From positions 1 to 11,502 of the forward strand of contig JALUHL010000103.1 of the NCBI GenBank assembly GCA_027053695.1: DNA of 11,502 bases, in the 5' to 3' direction. The notes beneath the pieces were generated by a model. That model saw only the letters and a program-made list of their open reading frames with translations. It was not told where the DNA came from and did no database searches. Both the position numbers and the translations under genes were made by a program. Shown here piece by piece: positions 1-6,970 of this stretch. The stretch comes from Ghiorsea sp. GTDB lineage: Bacteria > Pseudomonadota > Zetaproteobacteria > Mariprofundales > Mariprofundaceae. How positions within the stretch are numbered: position 1 is the first letter of the stretch; the number at the start of each line of letters is the position of its first letter.

Positions 1-627
1 ATTGATAAAGATGCTGTAAATGTGGGTATGTATGAGCTTTTGGTGCAGGGTGCAAGTGTGGCTGATGCGATGATGGAAACTGAGTGTGAAGGTTTGTATT
101 TGGTGCCTGCCACTATGGATTTATCTGGCGCTGAAGTTGAACTGGTTAATCAAGAAAACCGAGAACAAGCTTTGTTACAGCAGCTATCTTTATATCAAGG
201 TGATGTGTTTGATTATGTGATTATTGACTGCCCACCTGCGCTTAATATGCTAACCATCAATGCGTTAACAGCATCAGATAGAGTGTTAATCACCCTGCAA
301 ACAGAGTTTTATGCTATGGAGGGTTTGAGCCAGTTGATGGATACAATTCGCAGAGTTAGGGCGAATTTAAATCAACATTTGGAAGTGGAAGGTATTTTAT
401 TGACCATGGTGGATAGAAGGAACAATTTATCGACACAGGTGGAAAAAGATGTGCGTGAGTATTTTGGGGCACAGGTGTATGAGTCTGTTATTCCAAGAAA
501 TGTGCGGCTTTCCGAAGCGCCAAGTTATGGGCTGCCTGTGATGTACCATGATTTAAGATCAAAAGGGGCGCAGGCTTATTTGCAAACGGCACAAGAATTG
601 ATGCAGCGTGAAGCCATCGCAGCTTAA
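1..627 (+). CDS. parA: Chromosome-partitioning ATPase ParA (Soj), 5'-truncated by window edge
   Basis: ParA is the deviant-Walker ATPase that, with ParB and parS sites, segregates the chromosome origin. The reading frame is open from base 1, so the gene begins upstream. The 208 residues present lack the N-terminal P-loop (Walker A'), and about 50 residues are missing compared with the usual 250-265. Visible family marks are the Walker B-like IIDCPP (window residues 74-79) and the late motif IPRNVRLSEAPSYGLPV (from residue 164), which is typical of chromosomal ParA/Soj rather than plasmid or MinD relatives. The ATG at base 22 is an internal Met, not the start. The parB start follows 24 bases after the stop, the standard parAB arrangement. 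Identification is firm; only the missing N-terminus cannot be inspected. Confidence 0.95.
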   Translation: MDKDAVNVGMYELLVQGASVADAMMETECEGLYLVPATMDLSGAEVELVNQENREQALLQQLSLYQGDVFDYVIIDCPPALNMLTINALTASDRVLITLQTEFYAMEGLSQLMDTIRRVRANLNQHLEVEGILLTMVDRRNNLSTQVEKDVREYFGAQVYESVIPRNVRLSEAPSYGLPVMYHDLRSKGAQAYLQTAQELMQREAIAA

Positions 628-651
628 CGTGTTGACTAAGGGGATAAAAAG

Positions 652-1500
652 ATGAAAACACCACAAAAGAAAAGACAAGCTTTGGGTAGAGGGTTAAATG
701 CCTTGCTTGGCGATAAACCTACACCGGAAGTGTTGGCACAAGCAACCTTAATTCCCATTGCTAAAATTAAGCCCAATAGCTTTCAGCCACGGTCGCACTT
801 TGACCAAGATGAGTTGGCTGCTTTAACCGAGTCTATCCGCAGAGATGGTGTATTGATGCCCATTCTTATTCGTCCGCAAGGTGATGGTTATGAATTGATA
901 GCTGGTGAGCGGCGTTGGCGCGCATCGCAGGCGGCTAAGCTCAAAGATATTCCTGCAGTGGTGCGTAAGGTTGATGATTTACAAGCCTTAGAACTGGCGA
1001 TTGTTGAGAATGAACAGCGGGATGATTTAACAGCTGTGGAATCTGCGAGAGCTTACCGTAGGCTGATGGATGAGTTTAACTATACACAGCAGCAGGTTGC
1101 AGAAAGCATTGGTGTTTCTCGTGTTCAAGTCAGTAATTTAATTAGGCTTTTGCAGCTTCCTAAGGTCATTCAAAGCATGCTAGAAGAAAGAAAGTTAAAC
1201 ATGGGGCATGCTAGACCTTTGGTGGGTTTAAATAGCAAAGTTGCCATTGAACTTGCCAAACTTTGTATAGAGAAAGGTTGGAGTGCGCGGCAAATGGAAA
1301 AGCAGGCTAAGAAAGCCGCGGCATCCCCTGCGAAAGCAATGTCTGATGTTGCATCTGATGTATTGGCCTTGGAAGAAGAGTTAGGAAGGACTTTGGGTTT
1401 ACCCGTGAAACTGCATGCTAAAAAAGATGGCTCTGGCGATATCAAGCTGAGTTATACCAACAAACAAGAGCTTAACATGCTGCTAAAACGTTTGCGTTAA
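652..1500 (+). CDS. parB: Chromosome-partitioning protein ParB (Spo0J), parS-binding CTPase
   Basis: ParB binds parS, loads as a CTP-dependent clamp and spreads to form the partition complex that stimulates ParA. The 282-residue length is normal. Order of features: a basic N-terminal ParA-interaction stretch with ALGRGLNALLG (residues 10-20); the ParB/Srx-type CTP-binding fold with GERRWRA (85-91) and ENEQRDDL (119-126, usually ENIQREDL in the family); a helix-turn-helix around 145-170 (TQQQVAESIGVSRVQVSNLI); and a C-terminal dimerisation region with a Lys/Ala-rich linker (about 214-230). The start is supported by AAGGGG at 638-643, eight bases before the ATG. It lies directly behind parA. 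I found no parS-like palindrome (the family consensus is built on CACGTG) in this window, so the sites must lie elsewhere. Confidence 0.97.
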   Translation: MKTPQKKRQALGRGLNALLGDKPTPEVLAQATLIPIAKIKPNSFQPRSHFDQDELAALTESIRRDGVLMPILIRPQGDGYELIAGERRWRASQAAKLKDIPAVVRKVDDLQALELAIVENEQRDDLTAVESARAYRRLMDEFNYTQQQVAESIGVSRVQVSNLIRLLQLPKVIQSMLEERKLNMGHARPLVGLNSKVAIELAKLCIEKGWSARQMEKQAKKAAASPAKAMSDVASDVLALEEELGRTLGLPVKLHAKKDGSGDIKLSYTNKQELNMLLKRLR

Positions 1501-1525
1501 ATCGACCAAGAATAGTTTTATCAAC

Positions 1526-2770
1526 ATGCATACATATTTAAAAATAGGCTTGACCTTGTTCGCGCTGCTGTGTGGTTTTTTCTTCATGGTTCTTGCTGCG
1601 GTGCAAGGTAGTGCCCAGCCCGATAAGGTAGTTGTGCATGAAGAAAATCTTGTGCCAGAGGTTGCAGATAGTGCTAAGAAAACACATATTGTGAGGGTCA
1701 AATCAGGGGATACTACAGGTTCAATTTTAAGTAACCTTGGCTTTCCTGCCACGGAAGCGGCGAATATTATTCAAACATCTAAAGCTGTTTACCCACTTAA
1801 AAACATTCATATTGGGCATGAATTTATTCGCATTGATTCAGACAACCAAGTCACCTTAATTTATAAAATCAATGCAAAAGAGCAGTTGGTTTTAACGGCG
1901 AAAGCTGGTGAAGGCTGGGCTGCTAAGAAAGAAAATCGCCAAGTATCCCACCTTGTTAATGTTGTCTCAGCAACGATCCAAGACAGTTTGTTTTTAGATG
2001 CATCCAAGGCTGGGTTGGCAGATAATCTTATCCTCAAGCTTGTCGATATGTTTGCATGGGATATTGATTTCGCCCGAGATTTAAGGAAAGGTGATTCATT
2101 TAAAGTGATGTATGAAGAATCGTTTGATGATGAGGGCAAGCAAGAAGGTTATACAATTCTTGCGGCAACCTTTACCAATCGTGGCAGGGTATTTACGGGT
2201 ATTCGTTATAAAGATAAGCAGGGTAATATTGAATATTACAATGAAGATGGAAGAAATCTGCGCAAAACATATTTGAAATCACCTGTTAAATACTCGCGCA
2301 TTTCTTCAAGGTTCCGTACATCCCGGAAACATCCCATTTTGGGTTATACGCGAGCGCATCGCGGGGTGGATTATGCTGCAAAAACGGGTACACCAATCCA
2401 TGCTATCGGCGATGGTAAAATAGTTTACAAAGGTCGTAAAGGTGGATACGGGCGCTTTATAGAAATTCGCCATAACAATGGCATTCATAGTACCGCCTAT
2501 GCGCATATGAGCCGATATGCCAAAGGTATGCGCAAAGGAAAATATGTGAAACAAGGGCAAGTGATTGGTTATGTTGGCATGAGTGGATTAGCGACGGGCC
2601 CCCACTTACACTTTGAATTTCGCTCGCGTGGCAGGGCGGTAAACCCTTTAAAAGTCAAACATAAAGCAGCCAAACCCGTACCCAAAGATGAGTTGAGTGC
2701 GTTTCGTTTAAAGGCTAAAGAAATGATGCGATTGATGTCTTTGTTTGACCACGATGATTCATGGGGCTAA
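1526..2770 (+). CDS. Membrane-anchored M23 (LytM-type) metallopeptidase, MepM-like cell-wall hydrolase
   Basis: A probable zinc endopeptidase that cleaves peptide cross-links of peptidoglycan in the periplasm. Residues 5-26 form a hydrophobic segment after a short N-terminus, read as an uncleaved anchor or signal peptide. Residues 54-115 contain HIVRVKSGDT and look like the LysM/OapA-like substrate domain of MepM-type proteins. A middle beta-rich region runs to about 250. The catalytic LytM domain spans about 265-377 with the zinc ligand motif HRGVD (His278, Asp282), YAHM (His327) and HLHFE (His360, His362), so all expected active-site residues are present. A basic then amphipathic tail follows (378-414). 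Length is close to E. coli MepM (about 440). The ribosome site is weak (AAGAA region about 1508-1512), which fits coupling to parB, 25 bases upstream. The exact substrate bond is inferred from family. Confidence 0.9.
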   Translation: MHTYLKIGLTLFALLCGFFFMVLAAVQGSAQPDKVVVHEENLVPEVADSAKKTHIVRVKSGDTTGSILSNLGFPATEAANIIQTSKAVYPLKNIHIGHEFIRIDSDNQVTLIYKINAKEQLVLTAKAGEGWAAKKENRQVSHLVNVVSATIQDSLFLDASKAGLADNLILKLVDMFAWDIDFARDLRKGDSFKVMYEESFDDEGKQEGYTILAATFTNRGRVFTGIRYKDKQGNIEYYNEDGRNLRKTYLKSPVKYSRISSRFRTSRKHPILGYTRAHRGVDYAAKTGTPIHAIGDGKIVYKGRKGGYGRFIEIRHNNGIHSTAYAHMSRYAKGMRKGKYVKQGQVIGYVGMSGLATGPHLHFEFRSRGRAVNPLKVKHKAAKPVPKDELSAFRLKAKEMMRLMSLFDHDDSWG

Positions 2771-2773
2771 CTT

Positions 2774-3769
2774 ATGAATATGAATGATGAAACTTCAAAA
2801 GATTGGTTAGAGCAAGCACATCACGTTTTAGATATTGAAATGGCTGCTTTAGCGCAGCAAAAAGATGCACTTGGGCAAGACTTTGTGGCCGCAGCATCCA
2901 TGATTTTAAATTTGAAGGGTAAGCTGGTGATTATCGGCATGGGTAAGTCGGGCATTATTGCGCGCAAGATTGCGGCAACCTTTGCTTCTACGGGTACGCC
3001 TGCCTTTTTTGTGCATGCGGCTGAGGCGCAGCATGGGGATTTGGGTATGATTACGGCCGATGATGCTGTGCTTGCGTTATCACACAGTGGCGAGACCGAT
3101 GAAGTATGCGGTTTATTGCCTACCATCAAACGCTTGGGGGCCCCTATTATTGCGATGACGGGCGGCAAGACATCTACGCTGGCGCAACATGCAGACTTTT
3201 TATTACACATTCCTGTGACAGAAGAAGCCTGCCCGATGAATTTAGCGCCCACCGCTTCAACCACAGCAACACTAGCTTTGGGCGATGCCTTGGCTGTGGT
3301 GGTGCTCAAACATAGAGGGATTCAACCTGAAGATTTTGCGCGGGTTCACCCTGCGGGAAGCTTGGGCAGACGTTTGATGAGTGTGGCCGATGTGATGCAT
3401 GAGGGCGATAAAATTCCTATGGTGGCAATGGGTGCTAGCTTATCCGATGCGATTTATACCATGAGCAGCTTTCGCTTTGGTATCACAGGCGTTGGTGAAC
3501 AAGGTAAGCTTGAGGGCTGTTTAACAGACGGTGATTTGCGCCGAATTTTGCAAGAAGGCGGCCAAGATGGGTTGCAGGTTGATATGCAAATGCCTGTATC
3601 AGAGGTTATGCACACCAAACCCTACACCATTGCTGCCAATCATTTAGCCAGTGAAGCGGTGCGGTTTATGGAAGAGAAAAAGATTACTGTTTTGTTTGTG
3701 ACCGATGAGCAGCAGAAACTTGTTGGTATTGTGCACCTTCATGATTTGTTGCAGGCAGGTATTGCATGA
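2774..3769 (+). CDS. kdsD: Arabinose-5-phosphate isomerase (KdsD/KpsF/GutQ family)
   Basis: Interconverts D-ribulose 5-phosphate and D-arabinose 5-phosphate, the first committed step to Kdo for lipid A-core. The 331-residue length matches KdsD (328 in E. coli). An N-terminal SIS domain (about 40-185) carries GMGKSG (Lys58), AEAQHGDLG (His87), SHSGETDE (Glu110) and HPAGSLGRR (His192); these correspond to the catalytic Lys, His, Glu and His known for KdsD. Two CBS domains follow (about 203-262 and 272-331). The ATG at 2774 is preferred over the in-frame ATG at 2780 because GGGG at 2763-2766 sits seven bases ahead, overlapping the end of the peptidase gene. Its stop overlaps the kdsC start (ATGA). 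GutQ and KpsF paralogues share the fold, but the kdsC-lpt context decides for KdsD. Confidence 0.96.
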   Translation: MNMNDETSKDWLEQAHHVLDIEMAALAQQKDALGQDFVAAASMILNLKGKLVIIGMGKSGIIARKIAATFASTGTPAFFVHAAEAQHGDLGMITADDAVLALSHSGETDEVCGLLPTIKRLGAPIIAMTGGKTSTLAQHADFLLHIPVTEEACPMNLAPTASTTATLALGDALAVVVLKHRGIQPEDFARVHPAGSLGRRLMSVADVMHEGDKIPMVAMGASLSDAIYTMSSFRFGITGVGEQGKLEGCLTDGDLRRILQEGGQDGLQVDMQMPVSEVMHTKPYTIAANHLASEAVRFMEEKKITVLFVTDEQQKLVGIVHLHDLLQAGIA

Positions 3770-4326
3770 GTGCTTATGAATCGTTCCCAAGAGATATAGC
3801 CAAAGGCATCAAAATACTGGTTTTGGATGTGGATGGTGTGCTCACCGAAGGGCATGTGACCATGACCGATAGTGGTGATGAAATTAAGAATTTTAACGTG
3901 CGCGATGGGCATGGCATCAAAATGTTGCAACGTACTGGCATTGAAGTGGCTATTTTAACAGGGCGCAAATCCAAAGTGGTGGCGCATAGAGCTGCAGATT
4001 TGGGCATTCAATATTTGATTCAGGGCAGCTTACGCAAAGCCGATGGTCTCAAAGACTTGTGTGCGCAGGCAGGCATATCGCCTGAGGATTGCGCGTATAT
4101 GGGTGATGATGTGATTGATTTGCCAGCCATGATGCAATGCCGCCTTACAACAGCGCCAAGCAATGCGCACAGTAGCGTGCTCAGCAAAGCGATGTGGGTA
4201 TCCGATGCCAAGGGTGGTGCGGGTGCGGTGCGTCAATTATGCGAAGGTTTGATTTTAGCCAATGATGGCTGGGATGAAATTTTAAGCCAAGCGTATGGTG
4301 TTTCGCCTCAAGATTGCGGCTGGTAG
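3766..4326 (+). CDS. kdsC: 3-deoxy-D-manno-octulosonate 8-phosphate phosphatase KdsC
   Basis: A HAD-superfamily phosphatase that removes phosphate from Kdo-8-phosphate to give Kdo in the cytoplasm. At 186 residues it matches the small, cap-less KdsC subfamily (188 in E. coli), which forms tetramers. HAD motif I is DVDGVLTEG (nucleophile Asp21, acid/base Asp23), motif II is LTGR (Thr65), motif III Lys lies in SLRKADG (Lys91), and motif IV is GDDVIDLP (Asp114/Asp115). All catalytic residues are intact. The ATG overlaps the kdsD stop by four bases, so translation is probably coupled, placing two Kdo steps side by side. The genes that join these steps (kdsA and kdsB) are not in the window. The C-terminal portion after about residue 165 is a short helix typical of the family. 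Confidence 0.96.
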   Translation: MSAYESFPRDIAKGIKILVLDVDGVLTEGHVTMTDSGDEIKNFNVRDGHGIKMLQRTGIEVAILTGRKSKVVAHRAADLGIQYLIQGSLRKADGLKDLCAQAGISPEDCAYMGDDVIDLPAMMQCRLTTAPSNAHSSVLSKAMWVSDAKGGAGAVRQLCEGLILANDGWDEILSQAYGVSPQDCGW

Positions 4327-4335
4327 CCCGCTCAG

Positions 4336-4878
4336 GTGTTAACCTATGTAAAATGGGCAAGCTTAGCACTAAGTGTGGCCGGTGTGATGTATGCGGGGTT
4401 TCTTATGCTGACTTCTGACCCAAACATCAAGCAGGTTGTGGATGCGGTTGCTTTAAAAGCGGGTACAAAAGTGATTAAACCTGACATGACCGAATATGAT
4501 GGCGATACATTGGTGTGGCGTTTACAAGCTGATTCTGCGCAAGATCAAGAGAAGGAGCTGCTGTTGGATAAGCCGAATATGGATATTATGATGCATAATG
4601 GTGAAGTTGTGCCTGTGCAGGCGGTATCTGGAGTGTATGAAAAAGCGGCAGAAAAAGTTCATTTGCAAGGCGATGTTCGGGTGGGTTATCAAGCTTGGGA
4701 TTTGAGCAGTGAAAGCTTGGATTATTTCCAAGGAAAAGGTGAGCTTGTGATTCCAGGTGATTTTGAATTAAAGCAGGATGGCATGCTGATTACGGGTAAA
4801 GATATGCGTATTTTTCAAGAGAGTGGGCAGCTCCAAGTGTTGCAGGGCGTGAAAATGCGCATTGAGGAAGCACCATGA
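4336..4878 (+). CDS. lptC: LPS export system protein LptC
   Basis: LptC is the bitopic inner-membrane component that takes LPS from the LptB2FG transporter and passes it to LptA. The 180-residue product (191 in E. coli) has one N-terminal transmembrane helix (about 7-25, WASLALSVAGVMYAGFLML) followed by a periplasmic beta-jellyroll with the alternating short strands expected (for example VVPVQAVSG, KVHLQGDVRV, ELVIPGDFEL, GMLITGKDMRIF). I take the GTG at 4336 as the start: the frame is closed upstream by the kdsC stop at 4324-4326, and later starts (ATG at 4388) would remove part of the membrane helix. The ribosome site is poor (CAGG), so coupling to kdsC, nine bases away, is likely. LptC proteins diverge strongly; the neighbours lptA and lptB secure the call. 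Confidence 0.9.
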   Translation: MLTYVKWASLALSVAGVMYAGFLMLTSDPNIKQVVDAVALKAGTKVIKPDMTEYDGDTLVWRLQADSAQDQEKELLLDKPNMDIMMHNGEVVPVQAVSGVYEKAAEKVHLQGDVRVGYQAWDLSSESLDYFQGKGELVIPGDFELKQDGMLITGKDMRIFQESGQLQVLQGVKMRIEEAP

Positions 4879-5336
4879 AATATGGGATGATACTGTTAGC
4901 ATTTTTATGGCTGCCAAACATAGTGTTTGCAGGCGGTATGACCGTGGATGCAGACCGCTTTGAACTCATGCAAGAGCAGCATCGCGCAGACTTTTTTGGG
5001 CATGTTATCATTCAGCGCGATGATATGACACTTAAAGGCGATAAAGTTCGTGTTTGGTATGAAGAAGATAAGGCAACGGGCAAAAAAGTATTGAAAAAAG
5101 CAGAAGCAACGGGGCATGTGCTGATTGATACAGATGACAGTAAAGGCCAGTCCGATTATGCGCTGTTTACCACCGATTCAGACATGCTCATCATGAAAGG
5201 CAACGCCACCATGACATCCAAGCAGGGCACTGTTTCAGGCGAACACATTGCGTACAATGTTAAAACCAAAGACACCAAAGTGATGGGCAGCAAAGAAAGC
5301 GGACAAGTCCACTTCACATTTGATGAGAAGCAATGA
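4875..5336 (+). CDS. lptA: LPS transport periplasmic bridge protein LptA
   Basis: LptA polymerises into the beta-jellyroll bridge that carries LPS across the periplasm from LptC to LptD. A signal peptide is evident: MKYGMILLAFLWLPNIVFA, with predicted cleavage after Ala19. The mature region shows the OstA/LptA pattern of short paired strands (MTVDADRFEL, ADFFGHVIIQRDDMTLKGDKVRVW, AEATGHVLI, DMLIMKGNATM, GTVSGEHIAYNV). At 153 residues it is shorter than the E. coli protein (185), mainly at the C-terminus, but the core repeats are present. The ATG overlaps the lptC stop by four bases and is backed by GAGGAAG at 4864-4870. The last four bases overlap the lptB start. An LptC/LptA swap is excluded by signal peptide versus membrane anchor. 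Confidence 0.92.
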   Translation: MKYGMILLAFLWLPNIVFAGGMTVDADRFELMQEQHRADFFGHVIIQRDDMTLKGDKVRVWYEEDKATGKKVLKKAEATGHVLIDTDDSKGQSDYALFTTDSDMLIMKGNATMTSKQGTVSGEHIAYNVKTKDTKVMGSKESGQVHFTFDEKQ

Positions 5337-6079
5337 TGAGTGAAGCCATGTCAACACGGGCGCATTTAGAAGCCAGCCATTTGAAAAAAGTGTATGGTCA
5401 CAAAACCGTGGTGCATGACGTGAGCTTGGAAGTGTTTTCAGGCGAATGTGTGGGCTTGTTGGGTGCGAATGGTGCGGGGAAAACCACCAGTTTTTATATG
5501 GTGTGCGGGCTTGTTGAAGCTGATGGTGGCGATGTCACTTTGGATGGTGAATCCTTGGTGGATATGCCGATGTACAAGCGTGCACGCAAAGGTATTGGTT
5601 ATTTGCCGCAAGAGGCCAGTGTGTTTCGCAAGCTTACAGTGCGCGAAAACCTGTTAGCGATTTTTGAAACTTTGGACATGCCCAAAGAACAAATGCATGA
5701 AGAGTTGGATGCTTTGCTGGCTGATTTTGGTTTGGAAGAAGTGCAAGAGCAAAAAGCATACACCTTATCAGGCGGGCAACGCCGCCGCACAGAAATTGCA
5801 AGGTGCCTTGTCACCAAGCCTAAGTTTGTGTTGCTGGATGAGCCTTTTGCAGGCGTTGACCCGATTGCTGTGGAAGATATTCAGGGCATTATTCGAGACT
5901 TGCGTGAAAAAGGGTATGGTATTTTGATTACTGACCATAACGTACGAGAAACATTGAGTATTTGTGACCGTGCATATTTGATGACTGAAGGCGAAATTTT
6001 GGTGCAAGGTTCGGCAGAAGAGATTGTAAACAATGATGATGCGCGCCGATTATATTTTGGCGAAAGCTTTAGTTTGTAG
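5333..6079 (+). CDS. lptB: LPS export ABC transporter ATP-binding protein LptB
   Basis: LptB is the cytoplasmic ATPase dimer that powers extraction of LPS from the inner membrane through LptFG. The protein has Walker A GANGAGKTT (44-52), Q-loop Gln93 in GYLPQEASVFRKLTV, signature LSGGQ (145-149), Walker B FVLLDEP (165-171) and switch His202. The Q-loop context and the C-terminal YFGESFSL closely follow the LptB pattern (the E. coli protein ends in a similar LGEDFRL). Length of 248 is a little above the E. coli 241 because of an N-terminal extension: three in-frame Met codons (5333, 5336, 5348) are possible starts. GAGAAG at 5325-5330 suits 5336 best by spacing, but 5333 gives the ATGA coupling seen between the preceding genes. 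LptF and LptG are not in the window. Confidence 0.96.
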   Translation: MMSEAMSTRAHLEASHLKKVYGHKTVVHDVSLEVFSGECVGLLGANGAGKTTSFYMVCGLVEADGGDVTLDGESLVDMPMYKRARKGIGYLPQEASVFRKLTVRENLLAIFETLDMPKEQMHEELDALLADFGLEEVQEQKAYTLSGGQRRRTEIARCLVTKPKFVLLDEPFAGVDPIAVEDIQGIIRDLREKGYGILITDHNVRETLSICDRAYLMTEGEILVQGSAEEIVNNDDARRLYFGESFSL

Positions 6080-6086
6080 GTGAGAT

Positions 6087-6710
6087 ATGTCTGAGAACAA
6101 GAAACATAGCCCTATTATTATTGCCATGACAGGTGCATCAGGCGCGCCTTATGCATTGCGCTTGATTCAGCGTTTGGCCCAACAAAACATTCAGTTGCAC
6201 TTGTTGATTTCAGATGCTGCGCGCGTGGTTTTGCAGCAAGAATCAGAGTTTAATTTGAGCAGCAACCTAGATGATATGGCAAAGGAAATTGCAGATTTTA
6301 CAGGTGTGGATGCTTCGTTACTGACGTGTTGGGGCAATAAAGATTGGATGTCGCCTGTGGCATCAGGTTCTGCGGATATGCAGGATATGGTGGTGGTGCC
6401 GTGTTCCATGGGTTCATTGGCAAGAATTGCCACGGGCGCATCGAGTAATTTGATTGAGCGGGCAACGGACGTGATGCTCAAAGAGCGTAAGAACTTGGTG
6501 CTTGTGCTGCGCGAAACACCGCTATCAGAAATCCACCTAGGGCATATGTATAACTTATCTAAAATGGGCGTGCGTATCATTCCTGCCATGCCAGGGTTTT
6601 ATCATCAGCCGAAAAGTATTGATGATTTGGTCGATTTTATGGTGGATAGGATTTTAGACCATTTAAACGTGGATGATGGCGCAAATATCCGTTGGGGAAG
6701 TAAGGAGTAG
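6087..6710 (+). CDS. ubiX: Flavin prenyltransferase UbiX
   Basis: UbiX prenylates FMN with dimethylallyl phosphate to make the prenyl-FMN cofactor of UbiD-type decarboxylases, used in ubiquinone synthesis. The 207-residue protein has the flavoprotein fold with GASGAPYA (16-23), PCSMGSLARIATG (105-117), SSNLIERATDVMLKERKNLV (119-138), RETPLSEIH (142-150) and PGFYHQPKSIDDLV (169-182), all family hallmarks. The N-terminus and C-terminus are each slightly longer than in E. coli UbiX (189). The start is supported by GGTGAG at 6079-6084, with the lptB stop overlapping it. A ubiK-type gene follows after four bases, giving a two-gene quinone unit. UbiD is not in view. PadI/Pad1-type relatives act on the same chemistry; context favours ubiquinone. 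Confidence 0.95.
   Translation: MSENKKHSPIIIAMTGASGAPYALRLIQRLAQQNIQLHLLISDAARVVLQQESEFNLSSNLDDMAKEIADFTGVDASLLTCWGNKDWMSPVASGSADMQDMVVVPCSMGSLARIATGASSNLIERATDVMLKERKNLVLVLRETPLSEIHLGHMYNLSKMGVRIIPAMPGFYHQPKSIDDLVDFMVDRILDHLNVDDGANIRWGSKE
6702..6707 (+). promoter_or_regulatory. Ribosome binding site that fixes the ubiK-like start
   Basis: AAGGAG lies seven bases before the ATG at 6715. This selects 6715 over the in-frame ATG at 6673, which would sit inside the end of ubiX, has no comparable site, and would add 14 residues that do not resemble the family's N-terminus. Confidence 0.8.
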
Positions 6711-6714
6711 AATC

Positions 6715-6963
6715 ATGGCAGTAGATAGCAAAACATTGGATGATATTTCAGAAAAAATCGCATCAGGCATCAAAATGCTTGGCGGTGTCAAAATGGGTGC
6801 AGAAGCCCAAATTCAAAACATTGTCGAAGGCGCACTAGCCCATTTTGATGTGGTCACCCACGAACGTATGGAAGTGCAAGAGGCTATGCTCAAAAAAGCG
6901 CGTGAAGACTTGCAGAAGATGGAAGAACGTATTGCTAAACTGGAAGCACAACTCAAAGGATAA
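6715..6963 (+). CDS. ubiK: UbiK/BMFP (YqiC) family ubiquinone accessory factor
   Basis: The UbiK family (YqiC, formerly BMFP) consists of small coiled-coil proteins. In E. coli and Salmonella UbiK binds UbiJ and supports aerobic ubiquinone synthesis. The 82-residue product has the expected architecture: an amphipathic N-terminal helix (about 5-22), then the conserved block IVEGALAHFDVVTHERMEVQ (36-55), then a C-terminal coiled coil (about 56-81; REDLQKMEERIAKLEAQL) that would trimerise. The block matches the E. coli-type pattern of a small-residue helix followed by D-VTREEFDVQ. Position between ubiX and comM fits: UbiK-family genes commonly neighbour comM (yifB). UbiJ is not present here, so whether it works through UbiJ is inferred. 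Confidence 0.85.
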   Translation: MAVDSKTLDDISEKIASGIKMLGGVKMGAEAQIQNIVEGALAHFDVVTHERMEVQEAMLKKAREDLQKMEERIAKLEAQLKG

Positions 6964-6970
6964 TTGAGCT

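Noticed and set aside
1..2770. parS site near parAB
   Set aside because: I looked for a palindrome around CACGTG on both strands and saw none in the window.
2821..3309. Minus-strand open frame of 162 codons inside kdsD
   Set aside because: It lies wholly antisense to a gene with intact catalytic residues, has a low-complexity Ala/Ser/Cys composition typical of shadow frames, and resembles no family.
6191..6589. Minus-strand open frame of 132 codons inside ubiX
   Set aside because: Antisense shadow of a well-supported gene, with no ribosome site or recognisable domain.
6673..6714. Upstream in-frame ATG for the ubiK-like gene
   Set aside because: It would overlap the end of ubiX and lacks a ribosome site; AAGGAG before 6715 and the family N-terminus favour the later start.
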